From contig NC_017259.1 of assembly GCF_000225465.1 (NCBI RefSeq), forward strand, positions 186,001 to 250,000: a stretch of 64,000 nucleotides of DNA, in the 5' to 3' direction. The stretch is from Buchnera aphidicola str. Ua (Uroleucon ambrosiae) (GTDB lineage Bacteria > Pseudomonadota > Gammaproteobacteria > Enterobacterales > Enterobacteriaceae). Positions 51,546-61,208 of the stretch are shown one piece after another. How positions within the stretch are numbered: position 1 is the stretch's first letter; every line of letters begins with the position of its first letter. A program made the translations under genes and the position numbers. The notes beneath the pieces were generated by a model that was not told the DNA's origin, made no database searches, and saw only the letters and a list, made by a program, of their open reading frames with translations.

Positions 51546-51611
51546 CTTTTCCTCCAGGATACTAATTTATTAGGTTGCATTTCCTAGTTCGCTATTTATC
51601 AGTTTATCCTG
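51546..51611 (-). promoter_or_regulatory. Structured 5' leader of ilvI
   Basis: The leader is clearly less AT-rich than its surroundings. CAGGATA (minus strand, 51611-51605) and TATCCTG (51561-51555) are complementary, and the second arm ends at the first G of the GGAGG ribosome-binding site (51555-51551). Between them CTAATAAATTAG can form a small competing hairpin. This could modulate ilvI translation; it is inferred from base pairing only. Confidence 0.35.
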
Positions 51612-52446
51612 TAGTTTACTTAGATAAAAGTAGCATTAATTAGATTTATAAATGTATAAAATATTTTTTTAAAACATTAAAAAAGTACATAAATTAATAT
51701 TTTTTTATTATTATAATAATATCAGATATTATTAATTAATAGAATGTATTAAATATAATTTATATCACTTGAATTTTAAGTATTAATAACATTATTAGTA
51801 CTAATAATAAACTATTTATTTGAAATCATGTTTTTTATATTTACATTATATTTGTTTTAATAAATATGTTATGTGTTTGAATAACTAGATAAATAGAATA
51901 AATAATTTTTTAACACGAATTTATATTTTCTGAGGCTAATATGAATGATTTTATAAGTTTTAAATGTGTTTATTTAAAAATTTTAAAAATACATCATAAG
52001 ATCACTAAATTATAATAAGTGTTATATTTTAGAAAAAATATGATTAAAAAATTTTTCTTTTGACGGCAATAGTAATTTTAATATTTTTTTTGATTATACT
52101 ATTTATTATTCATTAAATTAATTTTCGATACTATAAATTTATTATTTTAAGAATAAAACAATTTTTATTTATATTGATAAATAATACATTTTAATTTTCC
52201 TAGCTATATTTTTTATTTTAATGCTAAATCATATAATTTATGTTATTTTTTATGAGAATTTTTTGTAAATTTTTATATTTTATTATTAGTATAAATTTTT
52301 ATGTTGTAAATATTTTAAAATAGATATTTAAGAGTAATGGAGTTCAATGGTGATGAAGTGTATAATAAAAATTTATCTCATGACATAATGTCATTTATAA
52401 TAATATTGTTATTTGTAGTTTAGATTGTAATTATGAGAAAGAAATA
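51612..52446. other. Gene-free stretch between divergent ilvI and degP
   Basis: I see no supportable reading frame in these 835 bp. Noteworthy are a TATAAT at 52361-52366, about 85 bp before degP and a candidate -10 element, and the palindrome ATGACATAATGTCAT at 52380-52394 just after it. The rest is low-complexity A+T and probably eroded sequence (E. coli has leuO upstream of ilvI). Confidence 0.45.
52380..52394 (+). promoter_or_regulatory. Palindrome in the degP leader
   Basis: ATGACATAATGTCAT is a perfect 7-bp inverted repeat around a central A, 14 bp after a TATAAT (52361-52366). Its place just after a candidate -10 is operator-like, but no regulator that would bind is visible, and it may be a small mRNA hairpin. 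Confidence 0.3.
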
Positions 52447-53889
52447 ATGAAAAAATTCGTTATAATATTAAGAAAAACAACTTTAATTTTAACTGTATTA
52501 TTTAGTTTAGGCATGTCTTGGGGGAATGTTGGTGCTAATAAAGAGCAAAGTAACATTATTTCTAACTCAGCATGCCCTAGTTTAGCTCCAATGTTAGAAA
52601 AAGTAATGCCGTCAGTTATTAGCATTAATGTTGAAGGTAGCACAATAGTACGTACTACACGTATACCTCATCCATTTCAACCGTTTTTTGGTGATAACTC
52701 TCCTTTTTGTCAAGAGAATTCACCATTTTATAATTCTCCTTTTTGTCAATTAAATCCTAATTCTCATAATACTCATGAAAAATTTCAAGCATTAGGTTCA
52801 GGTGTTATTATTAATGCTGAAAAGGGATATGCTGTTACAAATCATCATGTTGTTGAACATGCAAATAAAATTCAGGTTCAATTAAGTGATGGACGTCGTT
52901 ATGACGCTCATATTATTGGTAAGGATTCACGTTCTGATATAGCTTTAATACAATTAAAGCATGCTAATAATTTAAGTGCTATAAAAATTGCTGATTCTAA
53001 TTTATTAAGAGTAGGAGATTATACTGTAGCTATTGGCAATCCATATGGATTAGGAGAAACAGTTACTTCTGGTATTATTTCTGCTTTAGGACGAAGTGGA
53101 TTAAATATTGAGCATTATGAAAACTTTATTCAAACTGATGCAGCAATTAATCGAGGTAATTCTGGTGGAGCTTTAGTAAATTTAAATGGTGAATTAATAG
53201 GTATTAATACTGCTATTTTAGCTCCCGATGGTGGAAATATTGGAATAGGCTTTGCTATTCCAGGAAATATGGTGAAGAGTTTAGCTGAACAAATAGTCCA
53301 ATTTGGACAAGTTAGACGAGGAGAATTAGGTATAATAGGTATGGAACTTAATTCAAATTTAGCAAAAATTATGAAAATTAATGTACAAAAAGGTGCATTT
53401 GTAAGTCAAGTGGTGCCGAATTCTTCTGCATTTGAATCAGGTATTAAAGCCGGAGATATTATTATTTCTTTAAATAAAAAACCTATTCCTAGTTTTGCTG
53501 CATTACGTGCTGAGATTGGAGCATTACCGGTAAAAACAAAAATGGAATTAGGAATATTTAGAGAAGGAAATATTAAAAATATTGTTGTTGAATTAAAACA
53601 GTCAACTAGAAATAATTTAAATTCAGAAACTGTTTATCTGGGAATAGAAGGTATAGAATTAAATAATGTTACAACTAATGGAAGACAAGTTGTTAAAGTA
53701 AAGAATGTGAAATTAAATACTACAGCATCAAAAATTGGTTTTAAAAAAAATGATATAATTGTTGGAATTAATCAAAATTTAATTAGTAATTTAGATGAGT
53801 TAAAAATTATTTTAGATGCAAAACCTAAAATATTAGTTTTTATGGTTAAACGAGGCAATAATACTATATATTTAGTCAGTGAGAAATAA
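52447..53889 (+). CDS. degP: Periplasmic serine protease/chaperone DegP (HtrA)
   Basis: DegP degrades or refolds misfolded envelope proteins, including outer membrane proteins. The 480-residue precursor has a signal peptide (about 1-30, KTTLILTVLFSLGMSWGNVGA). The catalytic triad is His in VTNHHVVEHA, Asp in DSRSDIALIQL and Ser in NRGNSGGALVN. Two PDZ domains follow (from about 285 and 390). The LA loop has a triplicated SPF element (about residues 80-100) and two cysteines that could form the disulfide seen in E. coli DegP. The gene stands alone and ends at a strong GC-rich terminator. DegQ is an alternative name, but the length favours DegP. Confidence 0.95.
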   Translation: MKKFVIILRKTTLILTVLFSLGMSWGNVGANKEQSNIISNSACPSLAPMLEKVMPSVISINVEGSTIVRTTRIPHPFQPFFGDNSPFCQENSPFYNSPFCQLNPNSHNTHEKFQALGSGVIINAEKGYAVTNHHVVEHANKIQVQLSDGRRYDAHIIGKDSRSDIALIQLKHANNLSAIKIADSNLLRVGDYTVAIGNPYGLGETVTSGIISALGRSGLNIEHYENFIQTDAAINRGNSGGALVNLNGELIGINTAILAPDGGNIGIGFAIPGNMVKSLAEQIVQFGQVRRGELGIIGMELNSNLAKIMKINVQKGAFVSQVVPNSSAFESGIKAGDIIISLNKKPIPSFAALRAEIGALPVKTKMELGIFREGNIKNIVVELKQSTRNNLNSETVYLGIEGIELNNVTTNGRQVVKVKNVKLNTTASKIGFKKNDIIVGINQNLISNLDELKIILDAKPKILVFMVKRGNNTIYLVSEK

Positions 53890-53896
53890 TTGTTAC

Positions 53897-53927
53897 AACC
53901 GCCCGCAAAATACGGGCGGTTTTTTTT
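53897..53927 (+). terminator. Intrinsic terminator of degP
   Basis: AACCGCCCG (53897-53905) and CGGGCGGTT (53913-53921) form a perfect 9-bp stem with a 7-base loop, followed by T to 53927. It starts 8 bp after the degP stop and is the most classical terminator in the window. dapD ends against it from the other side. Confidence 0.9.
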
Positions 53928-54750
53928 AAGTAACATGTCTAAGTAATTGATTAATTTCTGTTTTTTTTAATGTTTTTGAATCTACTTTTTTTACAATAAT
54001 AGCAGCGTAAAGATTATATTTTTTATTTTTTGATGGTAAACTTCCAGATACAACTACAGAATTGGCTGGTACTTTTCCATAAAAAATTTTGTCATTTTCT
54101 CTATCATAAATTTTAGTACTTTGTCCAATAAAAACACCCATAGAAATAACCGATCCTGTTTCTATGATTACTCCTTCTACAATTTCAGAACGAGCTCCAA
54201 TGAAACAATTATCTTCAATAATCGTAGGGTTATTTTGTAATGGTTCTAATACACCTCCTATACCTACACCACCAGATATATGCACATTTTTTCCAATTTG
54301 AGCACATGATCCTATAGTAGCCCAAGTATCTATCATACTACCTGTATCAATATATGATCCTATATTAATATAAGAAGGCATGATAACTGTTTTATAATTT
54401 ATAAATGCACCGTATCTGATTGTGGCTGGGGGTACTATTCTAATTTGTTCTTTTTGAAACTGATCTTCATTATATTGTTCATATTTTAATGGAATTTTAT
54501 CATAATAATTAGTATGATTACCTTTAATAATTCTATTTTGTTTGATATACATATATAGTAAAACTGCTTTTTTTAACCATTCATGTGTAATCCAAATATT
54601 GTCTTTTTTTTCTGCAATTCTAATAGAACCAGAATTTAATAATGTAATAATTTCAAAGATACTTTTTATAACATCATGATCAAGATCATTGAAATTAATT
54701 TTATTTTTATTTTTATATACTTTTTCAACTACTTGTTTTAGTTTTCTCAT
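53926..54750 (-). CDS. dapD: Tetrahydrodipicolinate N-succinyltransferase
   Basis: DapD transfers succinyl from succinyl-CoA to tetrahydrodipicolinate on the path to diaminopimelate and lysine. The 274-residue product equals E. coli in length. It has the left-handed beta-helix hexapeptide repeats (about 105-235; [40 protein letters not shown]) with the catalytic Asp and Glu in the MIDTW and GARSEIVEG contexts. The product supplies both lysine for the host and substrate for MurE. It follows map on the same strand after 67 bp. Confidence 0.97.
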   Translation of the reverse strand: MRKLKQVVEKVYKNKNKINFNDLDHDVIKSIFEIITLLNSGSIRIAEKKDNIWITHEWLKKAVLLYMYIKQNRIIKGNHTNYYDKIPLKYEQYNEDQFQKEQIRIVPPATIRYGAFINYKTVIMPSYINIGSYIDTGSMIDTWATIGSCAQIGKNVHISGGVGIGGVLEPLQNNPTIIEDNCFIGARSEIVEGVIIETGSVISMGVFIGQSTKIYDRENDKIFYGKVPANSVVVSGSLPSKNKKYNLYAAIIVKKVDSKTLKKTEINQLLRHVT

Positions 54751-54817
54751 TATTCATATAAACCTATTTTTTTTAAACTTATTTTTTTTGAAAAATTAAA
54801 TATTTTTTATTAAAAAT

Positions 54818-55612
54818 TTACTTTTTATTAATTAGTTTTGGAGAAATTTTTTCATCTTTTTGCCATGTTAAAATATCGCAACCATAATCTGTTACTAATA
54901 CAGTATGTTCATATTGTGCTGATAGCGAATGATCTTTAGTTTTTATAGTCCAACCATCTGGCATACATCTTACTTGTCGAGCTCCAGAATTAATCATAGG
55001 TTCAATAGTAAAAATCATTCCTTTTTCTAAAATAATACTGTTTTCTTTATTATAATAATGTAATACATGAGGTTCTTCATGAAAATTTCGACCAATTCCA
55101 TGACCACAATATTCTTGTACAACAGAAAAATTATTTTTGTTAACATATTTTTCAATTATTTTTCCAATTTTGTATAATGGTATACCTGGTCGAATTAATT
55201 TTAAAGATAAATACAGACTTTCTTGAGCTACTTGACATAAACGTTTTGATAAAGTATTTACTTGACCTACAAAAAACATTTTTGAAACATCACCATAATA
55301 TTGATTTTTAATAACTGCGATATCAATATTAACTATATCTCCTTCTTTAAATATTTGTTGTTTATTAGGAATACCATGACATACTACATCATTAATAGAA
55401 ACACAGATAGATTTTGGGAAGCCATGATAACCTAAACATGCTGGAATTGCTTTTTTTTTGTTTACAATATAATCATGACAAATTATATTGAGATCTTCAG
55501 TATTCATATCTGGTTGAACGTATTTTTCTATCATTTCTAATACTTCAGCTGCAAGTTGTCCAGAGATTCGCATTTTTTTTATTTCTAATTCTGTTTTAAT
55601 TATACAACTCAT
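54818..55612 (-). CDS. map: Methionine aminopeptidase type I
   Basis: Map removes the initiator methionine from new proteins. The 264-residue pita-bread enzyme equals E. coli in length and keeps the metal ligands: the two aspartates in VNIDIAVIKNQYYGDVSKMF, His in HGIGRNFHEEPHVLHY, Glu in FTIEPMINSG and Glu in SAQYEHTVLVT. The conserved substrate histidine is in CLGYHGFPKSICVSIN. It is divergent from rpsB, as in E. coli. Confidence 0.97.
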   Translation of the reverse strand: MSCIIKTELEIKKMRISGQLAAEVLEMIEKYVQPDMNTEDLNIICHDYIVNKKKAIPACLGYHGFPKSICVSINDVVCHGIPNKQQIFKEGDIVNIDIAVIKNQYYGDVSKMFFVGQVNTLSKRLCQVAQESLYLSLKLIRPGIPLYKIGKIIEKYVNKNNFSVVQEYCGHGIGRNFHEEPHVLHYYNKENSIILEKGMIFTIEPMINSGARQVRCMPDGWTIKTKDHSLSAQYEHTVLVTDYGCDILTWQKDEKISPKLINKK

Positions 55613-55857
55613 AATATTTCGCCGTTTTTTATATCAATTTTTAAAATTTAAGATATATTTAAATTATACATATAAAATCTATTTTTTTTTTTTGATTTAA
55701 TTTAAAATATATCAATAAATTTTTATAAAAAAATATGATATAAACATATTTTATATTTTAAAAAAAAAGAGAAGATAATATTAATATATTGATATTTGCT
55801 TTTTTTTAATATATTACTTAATAAATTATTTAATATTTTATATAATCAGGAGTAGTT

Positions 55858-56571
55858 ATGGAAATGATATCAATGCGTGATATGCTTAAAGCTGGCGTTC
55901 ATTTTGGTCATCAAACACGTTATTGGAATCCAAAAATGAAACCGTTTATTTTTGGCGTACGTAATAAAGTTCATATTATTAATTTAGAAAAAACTCTTCC
56001 AATGTTTAATTTAGCTCTGAATGAATTAAAAAAAATATATTTAAGAAAAGGAAGAATATTATTCGTAGGTACTAAACGAGCTGCTAGTAAAGGAATAAAA
56101 GAAACTGCTATTAATTGCGAACAATTTTATGTCAATCATCGTTGGCTAGGTGGCATGTTAACAAATTGGAAAACTGTTCGTCAATCTATAAAACGTTTGA
56201 AAGATTTAGAAATAGAATCAAAAGATGGTACTTTTTCTAAATTAACTAAAAAAGAAGCTTTAATAAGATCAAGAGAATTATATAAGTTAGAAAACAGTTT
56301 AGGAGGTATTAAAAATATGGGAGGATTGCCTGATTGTTTATTTGTAATTGATGCTGCACATGAAAATATTGCTATTAAAGAAGCAAATAATTTAGGTATT
56401 CCTGTATTTGCCATAGTTGATACTAATTCTAATCCTGATGGAGTAGATTATATTATACCTGGTAATGATGATGCTATTAGATCGGTAACTTTGTATTTAA
56501 AATTTGTATCACTAATTTTTTCTAAAATAAATCATAATGACACATTAATTGATTTAAAAAATGATATATAA
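55858..56571 (+). CDS. rpsB: 30S ribosomal protein S2
   Basis: S2 binds between the head and body of the 30S subunit and helps recruit S1. The 237-residue product (E. coli 241) has [56 protein letters not shown] and [33 protein letters not shown] site lies 5-10 bases upstream of the ATG. It starts the rpsB-tsf-pyrH-frr run typical of bacteria. Confidence 0.98.
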   Translation: MEMISMRDMLKAGVHFGHQTRYWNPKMKPFIFGVRNKVHIINLEKTLPMFNLALNELKKIYLRKGRILFVGTKRAASKGIKETAINCEQFYVNHRWLGGMLTNWKTVRQSIKRLKDLEIESKDGTFSKLTKKEALIRSRELYKLENSLGGIKNMGGLPDCLFVIDAAHENIAIKEANNLGIPVFAIVDTNSNPDGVDYIIPGNDDAIRSVTLYLKFVSLIFSKINHNDTLIDLKNDI

Positions 56572-56583
56572 ATCTTTTTCATA

Positions 56584-56613
56584 CGCATAATACGTCATAA
56601 TACATCATAATAC
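56584..56613 (+). repeat. Tandem 10-bp repeat between rpsB and tsf
   Basis: Three adjacent units CGCATAATAC, GTCATAATAC and ATCATAATAC share eight of ten bases. A further partial unit (ATAT...) may follow. This lies in the 87-bp rpsB-tsf spacer. Confidence 0.7.
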
Positions 56614-56658
56614 ATATTAATTTATTCAAATAAAAATTTTCAAATAGGAATATTATAC

Positions 56659-57468
56659 ATGATCAGTAATAGCATTACCGCAGATCTTATTAAGAATCTT
56701 AGATCTCGTACAGGAATAAGTTTTTTAGAATGTAAGCGAGCATTAATAGAAGAAAATGGAAATATAGAATCAGCTATTGATAATTTAAGAAAATCAGGAA
56801 AATTAAGCGCTGAAAAAAAAAATAAAAAAATTACTAATCAAGGAGTAATTTTTTCAGGTATTCAAAATAATTTTGGTGTGATGTTAGAATTAAATTGTGA
56901 AACAGATTTTGTTTCTAAAGATAATTTATTTGTTAATTTAGGACAAAAAATTATATCACAATCACTAAAAAACAAAATACAAAACATTGATCAAATTAAA
57001 AATATATTTGAAATACAAAGAACAGATTTAATTTTAAAAGTAGGTGAAAATATTAATATTCGACGTTTTTGTTGGATAGAAGGAGAAAGTATTTATTCGT
57101 ATGTACATGGTATTAGAATTGGTGTATTAGTCAGTGCTGTTGGATTAACAAAAACAATATTAAAAAATATTGCTATGCATATAGCTGCAAGTAAGCCAGA
57201 ATATTTATATCCAAAAAATATCCCTAGTACAGTATGGAATCGTGAATATAAAATTCAATCGGAATTAGTTAAAAATTTTAAAAAACCATCGAATGTGTTA
57301 AAAACAATTATAGAAGGAAGAATGAATAAATTTATTAATAATATTTCTTTAGTAGGTCAAAATTTTATTTTAAATCCTAAAAAAACAGTAGGTGACGTAT
57401 TAAATGAAAATAATGCACAGATTATATCATTTTATAGATTTGAATTAGGTGAAAATATTTCTAAATAA
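56659..57468 (+). CDS. tsf: Elongation factor Ts
   Basis: EF-Ts exchanges GDP for GTP on EF-Tu. The 269-residue product (E. coli 283) has the N-terminal UBA-like domain ([20 protein letters not shown]), the key TDFVSKD motif (about residues 80-86) that inserts into EF-Tu, and the core and dimerisation regions ending with a short C-terminal module. Some shrinkage is in the middle. The gene is 87 bp after rpsB. Confidence 0.97.
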   Translation: MISNSITADLIKNLRSRTGISFLECKRALIEENGNIESAIDNLRKSGKLSAEKKNKKITNQGVIFSGIQNNFGVMLELNCETDFVSKDNLFVNLGQKIISQSLKNKIQNIDQIKNIFEIQRTDLILKVGENINIRRFCWIEGESIYSYVHGIRIGVLVSAVGLTKTILKNIAMHIAASKPEYLYPKNIPSTVWNREYKIQSELVKNFKKPSNVLKTIIEGRMNKFINNISLVGQNFILNPKKTVGDVLNENNAQIISFYRFELGENISK

Positions 57469-57515
57469 AAATAAATTTAAAATACATTAATAAAAAAATA
57501 TATTTAGGTTGAAAT

Positions 57516-58250
57516 ATGTTCACACATAAGCAATTGTTATATCGACGTATTTTATTAAAGATTAGTGGAGAAGTTTTACAAGGAGTGAATAAATTTGGAA
57601 TTGATATACATGCTTTAAAAAGAATAGCAAAAGAAATTAAGTCTATAGTAGATATTGGTATTCAAGTAAGTTTAGTAATTGGTAGTGGTAATTTGTTCCG
57701 TGGAACACATTTATCTACATTAGGTTTAAATCGAGTAGTTTCTGATCATATTGGTATATTATCAACAGTAATTAATAGTTTAGCAATGAGAGATATGATT
57801 AATTCTATTTCATCTATTAATACTTGTTTAATGTCTGCGATACCACTGAATGGTATTTGTGAAATATATAATTATGAGCGAGCAATTCATTTATTATCTA
57901 ATAATTTTGTTCTTATTTTTGCTGCAGGTATAGGTAATCCTTTTTTTACAACTGATTCTGCAGCTTGTGTACGTGCTATTGAAACTAAATCTGATATTGT
58001 TTTTAAAGGAACTAAGGTAGACGGAGTATATTCTAAAGACCCAAAAAAATATACTGATGCTGTTTTATATAAAGAATTAACTTATAAAGATGTTCTTAAA
58101 AAAGAATTAAAAGTAATGGATTTATCTGCTTTTGTACTGGCAAGAGATCATCATTTACCAATTGTAGTATTTAATATAAAAAAACCTGGATCTTTATATC
58201 GTATTATTACTAATAATAATAATTATGAAGGTACAATGATTAGAGGTTAA
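57516..58250 (+). CDS. pyrH: Uridylate kinase
   Basis: PyrH phosphorylates UMP to UDP. The 244-residue product (E. coli 241) has the amino acid kinase fold: RILLKISGEVLQG for ATP, IGSGNLFRG, AAGIGNPFFTTDSAACVRA and FKGTKVDGVYSKDPKKY, and ARDHHLPIVVFN near the end. It lies between tsf and frr, as in E. coli, and supplies UDP for UDP-GlcNAc used by the mur genes. Confidence 0.97.
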   Translation: MFTHKQLLYRRILLKISGEVLQGVNKFGIDIHALKRIAKEIKSIVDIGIQVSLVIGSGNLFRGTHLSTLGLNRVVSDHIGILSTVINSLAMRDMINSISSINTCLMSAIPLNGICEIYNYERAIHLLSNNFVLIFAAGIGNPFFTTDSAACVRAIETKSDIVFKGTKVDGVYSKDPKKYTDAVLYKELTYKDVLKKELKVMDLSAFVLARDHHLPIVVFNIKKPGSLYRIITNNNNYEGTMIRG

Positions 58251-58337
58251 ATTTATAATTAAACATACTTAAAATAATAATATTTATTATATAAATTATC
58301 TTTTAATAAATTCAAAAATATTTTTATAGGTAATCAT

Positions 58338-58895
58338 GTGATTAATCAAATTAATATAACAACTCGTGAAAGAATGACAGGATGTATTGAAACATTTAAA
58401 AATAATATTAACAATATTAAAACTGGTCGAGCATCACCTAAATTATTAAATAATATTTATATTGAATATTTTGGTGCTAAAACTTCTTTATGTCAATTGT
58501 CTAATATCACTGTTGAAAATTCTAATACTCTTAAAATTAATATTTTTGATAGTTCTATTACGTCATTAATTAAAAAAGCTATTTTAAATTCGAATTTAGA
58601 TTTAAATCCAATTGTACATGGTAAAGATATATTAATATTAATACCGGCATTAACAGAAGAAAGAAGAAAAAAATTAGTTAAAGTTATTCGTAGTGATGCT
58701 GAAAATAGTCGTATTAGTATTCGTAATATTCGTAGAGATTCAAACGATATTATTAAAAAACATCTTAAAAATAAGATAATTAGTAAAGATGATGAACATA
58801 TTGCTCAAATTAATATTCAAAAAATGACAAATGAATATGTTAAAAAAATAGATTCTATTTTGTTAAAAAAAGAAATGGAATTAATGCAAATTTAA
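58338..58895 (+). CDS. frr: Ribosome recycling factor
   Basis: RRF, with EF-G, splits the ribosome after termination. The 185-residue product equals E. coli in length. It starts with GTG at 58338 (V-INQINITTRERM), with AGG 7-9 bases upstream; an overlapping ATG at 58336 hits a stop at once. Conserved blocks are IKTGRASPKLLNNI, TVENSNTLKINIFD, and ALTEERRKKLVKVIR. It lies 87 bp after pyrH. Confidence 0.97.
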   Translation: MINQINITTRERMTGCIETFKNNINNIKTGRASPKLLNNIYIEYFGAKTSLCQLSNITVENSNTLKINIFDSSITSLIKKAILNSNLDLNPIVHGKDILILIPALTEERRKKLVKVIRSDAENSRISIRNIRRDSNDIIKKHLKNKIISKDDEHIAQINIQKMTNEYVKKIDSILLKKEMELMQI

Positions 58896-58965
58896 ATTGT
58901 TTAAGTTATGTATATTTTAATCGATGTATATAAAAACATATAAATGTTTATAATTAAGAAAATTT

Positions 58966-60165
58966 ATGAAAAAAATAACCATTTTAGGATCAACTGGTTC
59001 TATTGGTATCAATACGTTATCTATTGTTCAAAAAAATCCAAATTTTTTTAAAGTAATTGCTTTAGTCGCGAATAAAAATGTTACGATTATGCTAAAACAA
59101 TGCGAGTTATTTTCACCAGATTGGGTAGCAATGCAAGATGAAAAATCTGCGAATATATTAAGAAAAAAACTCAAAAGTAAAAAAATAAAAACTCAAGTTC
59201 TTTCTGGTGAAAAAGATATTTGCTATTTAGCTTCTTTGAAAGAAACAGATCAAGTAATAGCTGCAATTGTTGGAATGGCGGCTTTGTTACCAATATTATC
59301 TGCTATACATGCTGGTAAAACAATATTATTAGCTAGTAAAGAATCTTTAATTACGTGTGGTAATTTATTTATGAAAGCACTTGCTTCTAGTAGAGCTAAA
59401 ATTTTACCAATTGATAGTGAGCATAGTGCTATTTTTCAAGTTTTACCTTTAAAAATTCAAAAAAAAATAGGTTTTTCTAATTTAAAGAAAAATGGTATTG
59501 ATCATATTATTTTAACTGGATCAGGAGGTCCTTTTTATAATTATTCTGAATCAGATTTATCTCATGTTACTCCAAATCAAGCATGTTCTCATCCTAATTG
59601 GTCTATGGGAAAAAAAATTTCTGTAGATTCAGCAACAATGATGAATAAAGGTTTAGAATATGTTGAAGCAAGATGGTTATTTAATGCCGCAGCATCAGAA
59701 ATTAAAATTATAATTCATCCTGAATCTATTGTTCATTCTATGGTACAATATTGTGATGGTTCATTATTGGCACAATTATCAGTGCCTGATATTCGAATTT
59801 CTATTGCTTATGCAATGTCTTGGCCTAATCGTATAAATACAAAAATTAAATTCTTAAATCTTTCTAATATTCAAAAATTGTCGTTTTTTGAACCTAATTT
59901 TTCTCAATTTCCATGTTTAAAATTAGCAATTGATGCTTTTTTTGATGGCCAAGCTGCTATGATTGTTTTAAATGCTGCTAATGAAATTGCTGTAGCAGCC
60001 TTTCTTAATTCTCAAATTTCTTTTAATCAAATTTATCAAGTTAATATTGAAACATTAACATCTGCTTGTTTTTCACAGCCTAATTGTATTGAAGATGTCT
60101 TAGAAATTGATAAAAAATCAAGAATATTAGCAAAAAATAAAGTATATATTTTTAATAAAATATGA
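58966..60165 (+). CDS. dxr: 1-deoxy-D-xylulose 5-phosphate reductoisomerase
   Basis: Dxr makes 2-C-methylerythritol 4-phosphate, the committed step of the non-mevalonate isoprenoid pathway. The 399-residue product (E. coli 398) has the NADPH loop ILGSTGSIGINTL, LASKESLITCG, PIDSEHSAIFQ with catalytic metal ligands, GSGGPF, and NWSMGKKISVDSATMMNKGLE. It provides precursors for UppS just downstream and for quinones. Confidence 0.97.
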   Translation: MKKITILGSTGSIGINTLSIVQKNPNFFKVIALVANKNVTIMLKQCELFSPDWVAMQDEKSANILRKKLKSKKIKTQVLSGEKDICYLASLKETDQVIAAIVGMAALLPILSAIHAGKTILLASKESLITCGNLFMKALASSRAKILPIDSEHSAIFQVLPLKIQKKIGFSNLKKNGIDHIILTGSGGPFYNYSESDLSHVTPNQACSHPNWSMGKKISVDSATMMNKGLEYVEARWLFNAAASEIKIIIHPESIVHSMVQYCDGSLLAQLSVPDIRISIAYAMSWPNRINTKIKFLNLSNIQKLSFFEPNFSQFPCLKLAIDAFFDGQAAMIVLNAANEIAVAAFLNSQISFNQIYQVNIETLTSACFSQPNCIEDVLEIDKKSRILAKNKVYIFNKI

Positions 60166-60232
60166 TTAAAATGTTTTTTTTAATCACAAAGTATCTTAAT
60201 AAAATTCTTTTTTAGAAAAATGTGTACATGCT

Positions 60233-60973
60233 ATGCGATATAAATCTTTCTTAACAAAACATAAACAAACTCAAAAATGCTATCCTCGTCATATAGCAAT
60301 TATTATGGATGGTAATCGAAGATGGGCAGAAAAAAAAGGTAAAATGCGTATTATAGGTCATCAAGAAGGTTTTAAAGCTTTAAAAAAAGCTGTAAGATTT
60401 TCTATCTTAAAAAATTTAGAAATATTAACTGTATATGCTTTTAGTAGTGAAAATTGGAATCGTCCAATATTTGAAATTCAATATTTAATGAAACTATTTT
60501 CTTTTATGTTAGAAAATGAAATGAATAATTTTAAAAAATATAATATTAAATTTAAAGTAATGGGTGATATAACATTATTTAATAAAGAGCTACAAAATAA
60601 CATTCATCAAGCAGAAAAATTAACTTTAAATAATAATGGTTTAATTTTAAATATAGCTGCAAACTATGGTGGAAGATGGGATATTATTCAAAGTGTAAAA
60701 AAAATTATTAATAAAGTACAAAAAGGTATTTTGAATGTTAATGACGTTACAGAAGATACTTTTTCTAAATGTTTATCTACTCATCAATTACTTCCAGTAG
60801 ATTTAGTGATTAGAACAGGTGGAGAAAAAAGAATTAGTAATTTTTTATTATGGCAAATAGCTTACTCTGAATTATATTTTACTGATATTTTATGGCCTGA
60901 TTTTAATCAGTACGTTTTTCAGGATGCTATTGATTTTTTTATATCTCGCGAACGCCGTTTTGGAGGATTTTAA
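60233..60973 (+). CDS. uppS: Undecaprenyl diphosphate synthase (cis-prenyltransferase)
   Basis: UppS extends farnesyl diphosphate to the C55 lipid carrier used by MraY and MurG. The 246-residue product has the catalytic aspartate motif IAIIMDGNRRWAEKKG, VYAFSSENWNRP, LNIAANYGGRWDI, and VIRTGGEKRISNFLLWQIAYSELYF near the end. Second-position Arg in GNRRW (Gly in E. coli) is common in other members. cdsA and rseP, which follow uppS in E. coli, are missing before bamA. Confidence 0.97.
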   Translation: MRYKSFLTKHKQTQKCYPRHIAIIMDGNRRWAEKKGKMRIIGHQEGFKALKKAVRFSILKNLEILTVYAFSSENWNRPIFEIQYLMKLFSFMLENEMNNFKKYNIKFKVMGDITLFNKELQNNIHQAEKLTLNNNGLILNIAANYGGRWDIIQSVKKIINKVQKGILNVNDVTEDTFSKCLSTHQLLPVDLVIRTGGEKRISNFLLWQIAYSELYFTDILWPDFNQYVFQDAIDFFISRERRFGGF

Positions 60974-61208
60974 AATTAAGAAATCGTTATATATTTTATG
61001 TTATTTATTAAATATTTAATTAATAAATCATAAATTTATTTCAAAATATATTTTTTTTAAATATGTTTTTAGAAAAAACAAAAGTTGTTTAAAATATATT
61101 AAAACATATTGTTTTTTTTTGAATAAAATTTTTATTTAATTCTTTTTATTACACATGTATTTTGAAAAATTCGCACAACACTTTATTGTAGGAAAAATTA
61201 TAATAACA

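Noticed and set aside
52361..52366. TATAAT as a firm degP promoter
   Set aside because: No convincing -35 lies 16-18 bp upstream, and TATAAT is frequent by chance in this composition.
61155..61208. N-terminal extension of BamA by 18 residues
   Set aside because: It would bury the signal peptide. It could be a tail of lost rseP, but I could not align it.
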